From the NCBI RefSeq assembly GCF_030704535.1, contig NC_081807.1, positions 3,637,001 to 3,701,000 of the forward strand: a DNA stretch of 64,000 nt, in the 5' to 3' direction. This DNA comes from Vitis vinifera. Its lineage: Eukaryota; Streptophyta; Magnoliopsida; Vitales; Vitaceae. Both the position numbers and the translations under genes were made by a program. Positions within the stretch are counted from its first letter, which is position 1; each line of letters starts with the position of its first letter. This document shows positions 34,758 to 47,583 of this stretch, piece by piece. A model generated the notes under the pieces. That model made no database searches. It saw only the letters and a program-made list of their open reading frames with translations, and was not told where the DNA came from.

Positions 34758-37700
34758 CTGATATTATTGAAAAAAAAAAAGGAAAGAAAAAAGAAGGTGA
34801 TTTTAGCTTAAAATTCATGAATTGGAGGATGTATGTGTAGCTACCAAATCCTTTTTTTTTTCTCCAAGTAAAAGATGAGGGGAAGACGAAATTGAAAATG
34901 GATTAGGTGGTGGGTAAACCGTAAACATTAGATATTCACGGGGAACTGGCCATGAAAAATCAGAATGTGGGGTTGGTCGTTGAAGTCTAAGACGGGTTTT
35001 CAGAAAGATTGTGTTCTACGTGAAGGGAAGGACTTTTTGGGGCATGTTGCTTGTGGCGTGCAAGCCAACCCAAATGGCAAAGGCCCTCCTCCCCCGCCGC
35101 CCTGCACAGCTTAGCGCTTATAGTAAGAATCTTAATAAGTAGCTTAATGACAAAAACATAATGATATTTTATTTAATTTCTAAATTCTCATCATTTTTAT
35201 ACGTCGGGTTTGGTAGCTATAGGTCTATATGTATTCATTATTCGTATTATAAAGTGATTAAACTAATCAAAGCCACGTAGGCTATGATTTGGATTCTTAT
35301 TATACCTTAATTCTCTAAGATGCCTTCCATTGACATGGCGTCAAAGGACATAGGTATTTTTCCTTGAAGAATCTTTCGAGGTAGGATATGTTTGGTTTAT
35401 AAAAATTTTAAGGAAAATACAAAAAATTATTTTAAAAATATAAATTAAATAATTTTAAAATATATACAATTTTAACTAATTTTAATTATATTTGATTTTT
35501 TTTAATATTTTTTAGTAAAATAAAATATAAAAAAAAATCTAGAACAAACATAGCAATAGTATCATTATTAAAAAAACATATAGTTTTAAATTTTAATTAA
35601 ATTTTGGATGATTTAGTTATTATTTATCGTGTAAGTTAAGTTTTATTTTAAATTTTTTTATTTGAATTAAAAAAACAATAAAATTTAATTATTTCTTAAA
35701 ATCTAAAATATAAATAAGATTTTTTATTTTATTTTTTTTATTTTAGGGCTCATTAAATAATCATAACAATGCACATATCATATGAATAAATAAATATGTG
35801 TATGTATATAAATAAATGTGAAAGCAAAATTTGTACTCATTCAGCTGTGATCCACATATAGTGATAACATTGCTGGCGCATATACAACATGGCATGGGTG
35901 ATCGATGAGTTCGGTAGTCCAGATATGGCTACCCACTCGAAAACAACACTTGAAAGGCTATTATTTGAAAAGGCCAATGAGGAATGTTGTTCACAGATGG
36001 ACTATGGTGATTGCTGACAGCTAGCTTGCTTTCTCGTTGGACATCTTAATCATTCAACCATCCCACCATTCTTTAAAACAATGCCCCTTTCTTGTTACAA
36101 ATATGCATATATTGGGATATAGACTAAAATTAACAATTTAGTTTTCATACTAATGGATTTTTTTTTAATTCCCATTTTAAAAATTAATCTAAAGACACCT
36201 ACAAATAATGAAATTGATTTTTTGATTAAAGGGGTTTTTGAAAATTCAAAATCCAAAATTTGACCTTCTATTTTTTTTTTTCGTTTGGACAAAAATGTCT
36301 TCAGTATTTTCTTATAAAAATAATAATTTATTTTAAAACCTCTTTGTAAAAACGGTAAAAGACATTTATGTAAAAAATGAGTTATTATTATTATTATTTT
36401 TTAAATATGAAAAAAGTTAAATTCACAATTTACGAATTAATTAATCTTTTTTTAACTAAATATTTCAATTTTAAAATATCATATCCCATGTAAGCAAATT
36501 TGAATTGGAGTTTATAAAAAATATATTGATATTTTTTGGTATTTTGATTCGAATATTAAGTATGAAATTGGGTAAAACCAACTTTAAATTAACATATTTG
36601 AAATAAAATTTCTTAAATGCATTTTAGATATGGTATCTATCAATTTTTATTTTTTATTTTAAAGAGATGTTCGTATGAATATTTGTAATTTTTGCATGCA
36701 TCTATGAAGTGTGGCGAGTTTAAATTTGAATAATAAATGTTTTTCTTTATATTTCAGTCATTTTTTTCTGTATTTTATTTATTCACTTTTTAAATTTAAT
36801 CCAATATTTTAAATAAAAATACTTCCAAATTACAATAGAATTGTAAACCATTGAAACGAAAAGAAAAAATAAAAGTAAAAATAAAAGAATAAAGAATAAG
36901 CAAGCTTTATAAACCACCAGCTACAAAGCGGAGTCAAGAGGGGAAGTTTGTTTAGTAACTTCCACTTTCTTACTGTTTGAATTGAAAATAAAAGGAAGGG
37001 AGTCAACATATATATATATATTTTACTATGACTAAAATGTAAATAAATTGTTTTGTAAATAAAATAAATAAAAAAATCATAAAATTAAATAAGTTAAGAT
37101 TATTATTTTTAATATATATTATTGTGTTTATCGTTTTTTTTTATTTTTTAAGTTACAAGTAATAACTTAAATTCCATTTATCAATGTTTTTTTTTTAAAT
37201 ATTTCTAATATAACAAAAATTCAAAGAAGAACAATTTCAAAGAGTTTTCAAACAATAATTTTTCTTTAAAAACTAATGGTATCGTAGAATGGTTGTTTAG
37301 AACGGTTTTATGTTCTCTTGAACAAAAGACATAGAAAATACGTTTTACAATAAAAAATTTGTTTTTTATTTTTTATTTTTAAGAATAGAAAATATGGTAT
37401 TTAAAAAAAAAATATTTTAATGATTGTTTTAAGAGATAATTATAAATATGAAAAATATTTTAAAATAAAATAATAAATATAAAAATTATTTTTAAAAATA
37501 TGATAAAAATATTTTAGGTTTTTAAATAGATTTGTATTCTATAAAATAAGAGAATAATTTTTAAAAATTATTCTCAAAAAGTATTTTTTAAAATTGTTTT
37601 TAAAAACAGTTATCTAATAAATCCAAATTTTTTATACTAAAAATGTTTTTTAAAAGTATTGTGAACTTTTTATACATTGAATACTTAAAATAATTTTCAA

Positions 37701-38200
37701 AAGCATTGTTAACTTTTATACGTTGAGTTATGATTTATATTTAAATAAGGATAAAAGTAACATATAACGGATATCTTTTTGGCTGTATCATGGGGTTTCA
37801 TTATTTCGGTATCAATCATAATCTCCTTTATATTTTTAGATTAGTGAGAAATATCGCTCTTTTTAAAGCAATCTGGTTTCTTTAACAAAACTGTCACGAC
37901 ACGTATCAAAATTTGACTGAACGGAGAGATCAGAAATCAGAATCCCTAGGTTAGTTCACCTGCTGGTCAGACAAAAATCCACACGTGTCGGTAAAAGTTC
38001 CACGTTGCGAGTCTCTCCATGGCCACTTCGGTAATTTCAGCGTCTTGAACGGCTCCACCTTGCGTTATCCACGTTCAGTGGTATTCCCGTAATAATGAGA
38101 AAGGTCGAACCCAAATGGTAACAAGTCATCACTCACCCTTTTTTTCTTCTCTCCTCTCGCTTTTTCTTTTGTATCCGTTGAAAAGCGCTCTCTCTCTCTC
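34758..38200. other. Intergenic DNA left of the kinase gene
   Basis: A moderately GC-rich patch at 34880-35110 and another at 35820-36060 have no convincing frames. The rest is AT-rich. From about 37850 the sequence changes to promoter-like DNA with ACACGTGTCGG (37982), a G-box-like site. Confidence 0.4.
35383..35555. mobile_element. Short MITE copy related to the one at 46229
   Basis: The ends ATGTTTGGTTTATAAAAATT and (reverse complement) GCTATGTTTGTTCTAGATTT are imperfect inverted repeats. Its interior, reverse complemented, matches 46320-46410 of the larger element (AATCAAATATAATTAAAA and TTTTAAAATTATTTAAT). The target duplication is unclear. Confidence 0.5.
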
Positions 38201-38210
38201 TCCCTCTCTG
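38187..38210 (+). promoter_or_regulatory. CT-repeat in the kinase 5' leader
   Basis: A CTCTCTCTCTCTC tract 160 bases before the ATG. Pyrimidine patches of this kind are common around plant transcription starts and leaders. Confidence 0.45.
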
Positions 38211-38365
38211 TCGCAGGTGCTTGCTTTGATGTCAAAAACCTTCCAATGCTGAACTTTTTTCAATATCCCGAGACTTTAGAATTTTCCCATCAAACAAACA
38301 CAGTCTCAACGTCTCTCTGAGCCAACGTTTTCTCTGGAAATTTAGTGTTCGTTTTGCCGGAAATA

Positions 38366-41300
38366 ATGGCGTCTTCCGGCTATGCTCCCAACGACTCCGT
38401 GTCTAACAAAGTCACAGAGAAAACGTCGGTTTTAGGGTTGAAGCTCTATGTTGTCATCGCAATAGTTGCCATAGTTGTCATAGCCGTTTCACTTCTGATC
38501 TTTCTCCGTCTACGTTATAAACGGAAGTCCAGGAAGCGTCAAGTGCTCGAGAAGCGCGGTTCGGGTTTGATTCCTCTGGTTTCGAAGGAGATCGTGGAAA
38601 TCAAAGGCGCGGATCGTGTGGAAGAGATTAAGATCGGTGAAATTGTGAAGGGGGAGAAGGAGGTTAAAAGACTTGAAAATATGAGCTCGGATAAGGAGGC
38701 CGGGGATGAGATCGACGGCCCGAAACGAAGTGAAGAAAGCGATTTGTCTCGTGAGAGTCGGAGCGAAGCTTTGTCGGTGGTGACAGTGGAGGCGCAGAAC
38801 ATCGGGTGGGGACGGTGGTACAGTTTAAGAGAGCTGGAGATGGCGACCAATGGATTTGTCGAAGAAAATGTGATTGGAGAAGGAGGCTATGGTGTGGTTT
38901 ACAGAGGGGTTTTGCCCGATGGCTCTGTAGTGGCCGTGAAGAATCTGCTGAACAATAAGTAAGTTTCATCAAAATCGTTCATGTCTATGTGCATAATTCT
39001 TGTATGATTTAGTCGTTAGATTAAATTTTAGTGCTTCGTTTTGGTTGGTGATGACTGATGGAGATGATCGGGGTACGTTAGATCTGGATTGCATTGTTTT
39101 TGTGAGTGGTTGATTTCGACTCTTTCATAAAGGAATTAAAAAAAAGTAAATTGGTTGCTTTGTGCTTTATTCTTCTTGTTCATTATCATTACCTCTTGAC
39201 TAGTTGTCTTTTCACTGTTTTACATCATCTTCCTTTCAGACTGCTCTATAGTGGCAATCATACATTTTTTTTCCTTGGAAAGCTCTTTGATTTATAGGAA
39301 GTTGTACTGTTTCTCCTCGGAGAGTATGATCATCTTCTGTACTCTTTCTGGGTAAGATGGTAACATCTCAGGCTGTTAAATGTCAATATGTGGTTTGTTT
39401 GGGGTCCCTTACCTCCACTGGATAGTGGACCTTTGAAGAAAGTGACATGCGAATAGTAACAATAGCTTCTTTGCTTGGGATTCTAGGATTCATAGGTATA
39501 AGTTTAAACATACTTTTTCTTTATAAAACTGGATAGTGGACCTTTGAAGAAAGTGACATGCGAATAGTAACAATAGCTTCTTTGCTTGGGATTCTAGGAT
39601 TCATAGGTATAAGTTTAAACATACTTTTTCTTTATAAAACTAGAATGTGGAATGCATGTGCAGTCATATGAGGGATGTACCGAATGTTATGGAGTTACAT
39701 AAAGAAGAGTAGATAGATTTCCCGGAAAAATAAGTTAAATTTTGTGAGAATGCCTTGAATATTGAATATGTGTTTATTCTGTCAATATCATGTGAAGTGC
39801 AGCAAAAATGCAAAATAAATAAATAACCCACTCAGTTTTGTGGGTATTCAAGATATCCTCTTAAGGTTGCTGAATTTTGAATGCGACTGGATTTTTTTTT
39901 TTTTTTATTTCAATTTGTTTCCAAATATTTGAAGAAGGGATACAGGTCAGTAAAGTTAATAATGGAGACAGACTGGGAAGTTAGAAAATTTCCTCCACTA
40001 AGGAATGCTTGAGTTATGAACTTATAATAGTTGGGATTTGTCTTAGATGGAGCAATTTTTGGAATGCAATTCATATTTATTTATATTAACTTTCTTTTAC
40101 CTAAAAAATTCCTGGATGTAAATTCATCTGATATTTGTTTTGTTTGTAGAGGGCAGGCACAGAGGGAGTTCAAGGTGGAAGTTGAAGCCATTGGAAAAGT
40201 AAGACATAAGAACTTGGTAGGCCTAGTTGGGTATTGTGCAGAAGGTCCCCAAAGGTAGGCCTTATTATCCACTTGGTTCTGTAATTGAATGTTTTGATGA
40301 ATATGAGAATAGATACGTCCTTTTCACTGCCTAATCCATCCATTACATTTCCACTGGCTGAACAGGATGCTTGTTTATGAATATGTTGACAATGGCAATT
40401 TGGAGCAGTGGTTGCATGGTGATGTAGGGCCTGTCAGTCCTCTAACATGGGATATTCGGATGAAGATTGCTGTTGGAACTGCAAAAGGGTGTGATATTCT
40501 GCCATCTTTATATACATTTTATTTCTTAGGTGCCTTTGTTTGTCTCAGCTGTGCATGTCTTTTTCCTTTCGTTTGCTTCTCGATTACCCTATTGTCCAAT
40601 ACTGCTTAACAAATTGGCCTATGAGGGTGAGTGAGCATGCTTTCAGACTATGGGATGTAATCCTTGATATGTTTTGCTTGGTTATTGGTAGCTGTCTGAA
40701 AAACAGATATAGAAATCTTAGTAGCAAAGCAAGCATGTTAAAATGCCAATAAAATAAAGCATACAGTGGGAAAATATTTCCTATCCGGGTTTTGAATGTG
40801 TCTACCAAAGTGAACCTTTTTTTTTTTTCCTTTTGGCTTCAGTATTATGGGATGGAGTCTAATCTTAATATGTCTACCAAAGTGAACTTTTTTTTTTTGG
40901 CTTTAGTATCATGGGATGAGTGAGCAAGCTTTCAGATTATGGGATGTAATCCTTGATTTGTTTTGCTTGGTTATTGGTAGCTGTCTGAAAAACAGATATA
41001 GAAATCTTAGTAGCAAAGCAAGCATGTTAAAATGCCAATAAAATAAAGCATACAGTGGGAAAATATTTCCTATCCGGGTTTTGAATGTGTCTACCAAAGT
41101 GAACCTTTTTTTTTTTTCCTTTTGGCTTCAGTATTATGGGATGGAGTCTAATCTTAATATGTCTACCAAAGTGAACTTTTTTTTTTTGGCTTTAGTATCA
41201 TGGGATGAGTGAGCAAGCTTTCAGATTATGGGATGTAATCCTTGATTTGTTTTGCTTGGTTACTGGTAGTCATCTGAAAGACAACTATACAAATCTTAGT

Positions 41301-43419
41301 AGCAAAGCAAGCATGTTAAAATGCCAGTAAAATAAAGCATACAGTGGGAAAATATTTCCTATCCGGGTTTTGAATGTGTCTACCAAAGTGAACCTTTTTT
41401 TTTTTTCCTTTTGGCTTCAGTATTATGGGATGGAGTCTAATCTTAATATGTCTACCAAAGTGAACTTTTTTTTTTTGGCTTTAGTATCATGGGATGAGTG
41501 AGCAAGCTTTCAGATTATGGGATGTAATCCTTGATTTGTTTTGCTTGGTTACTGGTAGTCATCTGAAAGACAACTATACAAATCTTAGTAGCAAAGCAAG
41601 CATGTTAAAATGCCAGTAAAATAAAGCATACAGTGGGAAAATATTTCCTATCCTTAGTTTTGAATGTGTCTACCAAAGTGAACCTTTTTTTTTTTTTGGG
41701 CTTTAGTATTATGGGATGGAGTCTCATCTTAATCGATTTTAACTTCTGAAGTTTGTGAGAAACAGGAAAGCAATTTGTGATGAGTCTTATAAACTATGGT
41801 TGTACTTTTTTTTTTTTTTTCTTTTTTCCTTTTCCATTTTTTCTCTCTATCGGAAACAACTAATTAATTGCATCTTAAATAAAAGTACAAGAAGGATGAG
41901 ATGTGGTCATTCTGTCATGTAGCAAATGTGGTCTCACAGTGTTCAAATTTTCTTTCTTCTTTTTCCTTGTCTAAAACTATATATCCTGATGGTTATAATT
42001 CTATATATATATATATATATATATTGGCTTTATCAGAAAAATCAAGTTCTTCTCTTCTGTTCTTTAAGCTTCTTATTACAATTAACACCAAAAACTTCTA
42101 GTTTTCTAAATTTCAGTTCTTTAAGCTTGTTTTCTAGTTTATTTTAGCTTTTCATTCCTTAATATTTAGTTACCCTTTTTCTGTTGTAGGCTTGCCTATT
42201 TGCATGAAGGGTTAGAACCCAAAGTTGTACACCGAGATGTAAAATCCAGTAACATTCTTCTGGATAGAAAGTGGAACCCAAAAGTATCAGATTTTGGACT
42301 AGCCAAGCTCTTAGGATCTGAGGCAAGCTATGTCACTACACGAGTAATGGGAACCTTTGGGTATGTTCTTCCTCGGTTTCCTATAATATTTTTCAATAAT
42401 TTGTTAGTTAGATTTAAACTTGAATGTATTATTTCTCTGTACACATGTATTATTAAGTTATTTATCATCATTTTTCTGTAGATATGTCTCTCCCGAGTAT
42501 GCAAGCACGGGTATGCTTAGTGAAGGGAGTGATGTCTATAGTTTTGGAGTTCTACTTATGGAGATAATTACTGGAAGGAGCCCGGTTGATTATTCCAGAC
42601 CAGTTGGAGAGGTGAAAACAAGTTTTTTTCCATGGTTGTGTGCATCAATTTCATACACTGCTACTCTGTCATAACACTATTCTCATTGCCTGGGTTTCAG
42701 ATGAACTTAGTTGATTGGTTTAAAGGAATGGTAGCTGGTCGTCGTGGAGAAGAGCTGGTGGACCCTTTGATTGAAGTTCAACCCTCTCCAAGAGCTTTGA
42801 AGCGGGCATTGCTGGTTTGTCTCCGCTGTATAGATTTGGATGCCAATAAGCGGCCAAAGATGGGGCAGATTGTGCATATGCTTGAGGCGGATGAGTTCCC
42901 ATTCCGTGCTGTAAGCCCCCTTACCTTAATCCTAGTCTTTTATGTATCAATTACAGTTAGAATGTTCATAATGTTGGTTTCAATGATTGTGACTGGATGA
43001 TGAATCAGAGTGTGATTTACCTTTATTTGTTTATGCTATTATTTGTTATATCATATCTGAAAAAACTTAATGTACACTACTAGAAGCTCTGGATGCTGAA
43101 TTTAGCATCAATACCATATGAGGATAGCATCAGTTTCCATCCATACATATCATCAACCTGAACTCTCATTTTTCTTAATTTACATTTGACTCCAAACTAT
43201 CATACTATATTAGTGTGGAACTTACTTATTTCTTTCAGACAGAAAAATTTTACTCATCTATTCTCCTAAACTGGTTTTTCATTTTTTTTTGTGATGTAGG
43301 AACACCGATTGGCCCGAGAGACAGATCCTCTCCCTTCCCGTGTTGCTGTGACTGATAAAATATCTCCTCCAATCAAGCATGCTGGGAGTCATGATGTGGA
43401 GAAATCTAAGTGGAGATGA
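38366..43419 (+). CDS. Receptor-like Ser/Thr protein kinase (At4g34500 type)
   Basis: Seven exons: 38366-38958, 40150-40254, 40366-40488, 42190-42360, 42482-42611, 42701-42910 and 43300-43419, giving 483 residues with consistent phases. The start is the first [14 protein letters not shown], since no ATG precedes it in frame. There is no signal peptide or extracellular domain, only a short N-terminus and a membrane segment at about 27-51 ([20 protein letters not shown]), then a charged linker. The kinase domain is complete: GEGGYGVV at 171-178, Lys192 in VAVKNLL, HRD at 288-290 (an RD kinase), DFG at 308-310, and [10 protein letters not shown]. It resembles Arabidopsis At4g34500 across its length, including [18 protein letters not shown] and the [20 protein letters not shown] exon. 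It probably acts at the plasma membrane. Its ligand and substrates are unknown. Introns 1 and 3 carry tandem repeats. Confidence 0.93.
39420..39641. repeat. Perfect tandem duplication, 2 x 111 bp, in kinase intron 1
   Basis: GGATAGTGGACCTTTGAAGA at 39420 recurs at 39531, and the two 111-bp units (each ending TTATAAAACT) look identical. Identity implies a very recent event, or possibly an assembly artefact. Confidence 0.9.
40631..41735. repeat. 289-bp tandem array, almost four units, in kinase intron 3
   Basis: Units start at 40631, 40920, 41209 and 41498 (GTGAGCATGC or GTGAGCAAGC, then TTTCAGA), each 289 bp apart. The fourth is partial. Each unit contains two T-runs after CTACCAAAGTGAAC. Units 1 and 2 share TGTCTGAAAAACAGATATAG, and units 3 and 4 share CATCTGAAAGACAACTATAC. 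Confidence 0.92.
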
Positions 43420-45232
43420 TCCCTCTCCATCCGAGTCACAGCAGGATATGAGAAGAAGGTCAGATAATTTTGTAGCCGTGTAAAAAATTTTCCATTCATT
43501 TAGAAAGAAGAAATTAAAGTGGTGCTTTTTATTTGCAGCCTTGGGTGGCACATTTCATTTTCACCTTTAGTTGGTGTATCACAGAACCTTTCATTTAAAC
43601 GAGCCCCTTGTAAATAGTACTTGTATTCATAATATGTTCAATTTATCAGTCTGATTTGTTCATATCAGATCTTACCTGTGAATCAATGAATTAGGGATAG
43701 GAAATTAAAAAATGCAGCTCTCTTCATGTCACCGACAGTCCCAAGGCTGCTCTAAATACAATCTACACATCACCAAAGCTGTCATGACATACCACTATGC
43801 TGTCCCCACAAGGTCAGCGCTTTCAAAATTTTTAGTCCCTCTAATAGTTATTGCTTCCTTCTCATCCGCGTGATTTCACAGACACACTTCTCACCGCAGG
43901 CGTGCACTGGTGGGTGAAAGACATTTGAGTGGCCATGGAGTGAGACATTTTTCTTCATTAGGTTACATGGCCAGTTGTAATGGAATCTTTATCTTTCTTT
44001 TTGTACAGGCTTTTTTTAAAAGTCCTTTATTTTAGCGTAGAGTCCCCATGAGGAAAAAGCTTCCATACTGTTGTAGGAAATCCAGAAAATGGCCAAACAG
44101 ACTGATGTTAGGAGAACATAAGTTTTTAGCTGAACAAAGCAAATAATAATGTTGGTGTCCTTTCTGATGGACACCGATGTGTATTGGGTCCACTGCATAA
44201 TAAGTGTTTGTCCTTGCCAGCCGATTAAGAAACTAGGACATTGAGGAAGGTAGAGCACATTTCTGGTGAAGGGGGCTTGTCATGGCTACCAGAAACGGGG
44301 GATGCTTCCACTTGCAATAGACTGGTTGGAGGCTTGGAGCAACACACATAGCACTAATTGTAATTGCCTCCTTGTCCTGAGCATTTGGACCGACATCCAA
44401 GCTTTTAGGTCAAGCTTCCTATGATCAATTCTCAGTTTGTCTGTTTGGTTAAGAGAAGTTTATTATATATAATGTTAGAAGCTTTCTGTATAGAGTCTAG
44501 ACTGAATGTTCTCGGGTCCCACATAGGTCTGTTCTGTCATATTATCCATTCTAAATATTATTCATTCTAAATCCCGGCTCTGAGTTGAGATCTTGGCCTT
44601 AGCAAAATCATTGAAACCTAGACCATGAAAGTAGCGTTGGATTTTGAAATTTGTGAGCACAATAAAATCAGTAATTTTCTAAAGTTAAGGAAACAGCCAC
44701 ATAAACAAGCAAATGATTTAACAGGGAACAAGGTTGTGCAGGCATGCATGCTCAGAAAGCCCGACTCATAAAGAGAAGCTCCCTCATCGATCATGATTGT
44801 CTTGCTATCAAACTGTATCCCTGGTGCGTTTTTCCCACACATTCTCTAACGTGCCAAGCTGTATCCCTGTTTACGTTTTGAGCTTGTTTGAAATATATCG
44901 TTCAAACCTAAATTTAAAATATAAATAAATAAAAGGGAAGAAGAAGAAGCTTTCAGATCCAAGTAGTTAGGGAAGACCTCTCTAATCTATACTTAGGGCG
45001 AGCATCGCATTTATTTTTTTGCCCTGTTCTATTTGCTTTATCTAAAGACGATGAGATTAATAGAGGTTTCGTCCTTCAATTAAATTTAAATCTCTTCTAT
45101 TAATATTTAAATATAAATGAAAATATTGATTTTTGTTACAACAATTCATCTTATACTCTTCTTGTATCTCATTTTTTAGGTCATCTTTTAAAATTATGGG
45201 TTTGAGAACCTAATCAACTAGTAGTTTTAAGT
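43420..45232. other. Kinase 3' UTR and intergenic DNA
   Basis: The 3' UTR probably runs to about 43640. The stretch 43700-44860 is moderately GC-rich but has no convincing open frame on either strand. It could hold a non-coding transcript. Beyond 44900 the DNA becomes AT-rich. Confidence 0.4.
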
Positions 45233-45475
45233 GGTGTTTATTTTTTTATTGAATAGAAAAAATTAAATAATTGATTTTTTCTATTCAACTAAAAGTATCT
45301 TATTAATATTAACCAATATAATTAAAGTGAATTTGTTATCAATAAGTTTAGTTTAATTATATTGATTGATATTAATAAGTTACTTTTAATTGAATATAAA
45401 AAAATTAAATATTTTAATTTTTTTTTATTCACCTAAAATACAAAAATAGTTCTTTCATATTTTACTAAACAAACA
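45233..45475. repeat. Long imperfect hairpin (MITE-like)
   Basis: The left arm (about 45265-45336, with TATTCAACTAAAAGTATCTT and TAACCAATATAATTAAA) is the reverse complement of the right arm (about 45350-45430, with TTTAATTATATTGATTGATA and AAGTTACTTTTAATTGAATA). A loop of roughly 15-25 bases separates them. There is no coding potential. Such fold-backs are typical of small plant MITEs. Confidence 0.7.
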
Positions 45476-46225
45476 TCTATTTGGAGGAATTTCAACCATT
45501 TTCAAAATTTCTAAATATTTTCTATGACTAATTTTTGCATGCGAATCTTTTATTTTTAATCATTTTTATATATTGTACTAATATTAAAAATAATTTATTT
45601 TTATAATATATTATAAAAAAACTATTTTATGTTAAAATATTATTAGATCTGTTTTTTAGTTTGAAAAGGAGAATTTGTGTTTGTTTGGTACGTGTTTTAA
45701 AAAATAGTTTTGAAAAATAATTTTTTAGATCGTTTTTTAAAAACGTTATATGATATTTTGTAGAATAAAAGTATATTTTTAAACCTATAATATTTTTAAA
45801 TATATTTAAAAATATTTTTTATATTTAATATTTTATTTTAAATCATTCTACTTATATAATTATATTTTAAAACAACTCTTAAAAAAAAAAGTGAAAATGA
45901 TAGAAAACAACTAAAACATGTTATCCGTTTTATGTTTTTAAAAACAAAAAATAGGTTTTAGTTATCAAAACATGTTTTCTTTATTTCTTGTTTTAAAAAA
46001 TAAAAATTGTTATAAAAAATAATTGTTAAAAATGACGTTATATGTTTCACAATCATTATTACTTTATCTAAATATCCATTTATTGGCACCTTAATAATTG
46101 GTAAGCTTAAGGGGATCAGGAAGTATTGCTACGAGATTATTTGCCTCAATTATTTTCTTATTTAAAAATTTTGACGAAAGTCTTTTGCAGTATGCTATAT
46201 GTTTAGTCACGTATTAATTTTTTAT
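45476..46225. other. AT-rich intergenic DNA
   Basis: Fold-back AT-rich sequence near 45680-46030, beginning GTTTGGTACGTGTTTTAAAA, may be another decayed element. No gene seen. Confidence 0.35.
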
Positions 46226-46228
46226 TTA

Positions 46229-46554
46229 GGTTGTGTTTGGTTCCTGAAAAATACTAAGGAAAGAAAAAAAATGCAAATGAAAATGATTTTTTCATGTTTG
46301 ATTGTCCTATGAAAAATATAAAAGAAAATCAAATATAATTAAAACTAATTAAAAACTTATGTATTTTAAAATTATTTAATCTTTATATTAATGAGTTAAA
46401 ATAAATAAAATGAGTTTGAAGTAAAAAATAAAAATAACTTATCAACTTTTAATCCATTTTTTATTTTCTTTCACTTTTTATTTCCTTCTATTTTTCCTTT
46501 GTATTTTCTTTCCCTTTCATTTTCTCTCAAATTTTATGAGAACCAAACATAGCC
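46229..46554. mobile_element. PIF/Harbinger-like MITE, 326 bp
   Basis: The left end is GGTTGTGTTTGGTTCCTGA and the reverse complement of the right end is GGCTATGTTTGGTTCTCAT. TTA flanks both sides (46226-46228 and 46555-46557). The interior is AT-rich with no transposase. A related shorter copy lies at 35383-35555 in opposite orientation. Confidence 0.75.
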
Positions 46555-46557
46555 TTA

Positions 46558-47498
46558 AAAACAATAGAAATTTGAAGGTTAAAATGGAAAAAAAATTATT
46601 AAGACGATAAAAAAAGAAATATTTGGTTAAAAGGTATCAAATAATTTATACATTGTGAATCTAACAATTTTCATATTTTTTTATTGAAAAGTAATGGATT
46701 TTTGACATAAATACTCTTTATCATTTCAAATACTTACACATAGGCTTTAAAAAGAGAGGGTTGTTTTTACAATAAAATAATAAATACATATTTGTCCAAA
46801 TAAGATCAAAAAATATGAATGGTCAAATTTTAAAAATTGGGTTTTCAAAAACCCTTTTAATTAAATAATCTTAAAAAGAAATTAAAACTAATTTGTATTT
46901 GTCAGTTAATATGGGCTTTAGTGGTAAAAATGCGATAATTTTTTTTTGTAAAAATAGAAAAATATTTATTTTCATTTTCTCCCCCAAACAATTTGATAGC
47001 CTTCCCGACATTCAAATTTCAAATTTTAAACCAGTTAGGCAGCAAGAAGATGAGAGTCATGATGCCCATTCAACTGTGAACTTTTTAACAAAATTTTATT
47101 TTATTAAAAAGAATTAAAATTACTGTTTGGATATATTTTTTATTTTTAAAATAAAATTTCTTAAAATTAATTAAAATTCTTTATACTTTCAAATGGAAGA
47201 TAATACCCATTTGAAATAATTTTCTATTGAAAACCCTTTCATGGAAACCGGATTTTGAGGGTGTACCAAACCCGAAATGTACAAGCATTCCACACCGCCA
47301 AAACAGGCAAAACCCATTAACCATCCGCCACGTGTACCTCCGGATTGCTTTAAACAAACCCGCCCCTCTTATCCCAACCCCGCGCAAAACGCATCCCTTT
47401 TTAATTTTATTTTTCTTTTCTCGCCTTGGCCTTTCTTGAGAAAAAAAAAAAAACGGAAAAAGGAAAGGAAGAGAAAAAAGGAACATTCTCCAGATGGA
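46558..47498. other. Intergenic DNA and CAP1 promoter region
   Basis: AT-rich to about 47220, then GC-richer DNA with GCCACGTGTAC (47327, a G-box core) leading to the TATA box. No separate gene recognised. Open frames on both strands at 47181-47600 are shadows of the promoter and leader. Confidence 0.45.
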
Positions 47499-47508
47499 TA
47501 TATAAATA
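47499..47508 (+). promoter_or_regulatory. TATA box of CAP1
   Basis: TATATAAATA lies 76 bases before the ATG at 47584. A purine-rich GAGAGAGAAAGAAAG leader follows at about 47552-47570. This spacing predicts transcription starting near 47530. Confidence 0.65.
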
Positions 47509-47583
47509 AGAAGCGGAACAGCGGACACCAGATCTGCTCTATCTGAGTTTGTAGAGAGAGAAAGAAAGAGATCTGAGAGGGTC

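Noticed and set aside
40584..41097. Two nearly identical minus-strand open frames in kinase intron 3
   Set aside because: They are the same stretch of the 289-bp tandem unit read twice, not duplicated genes.
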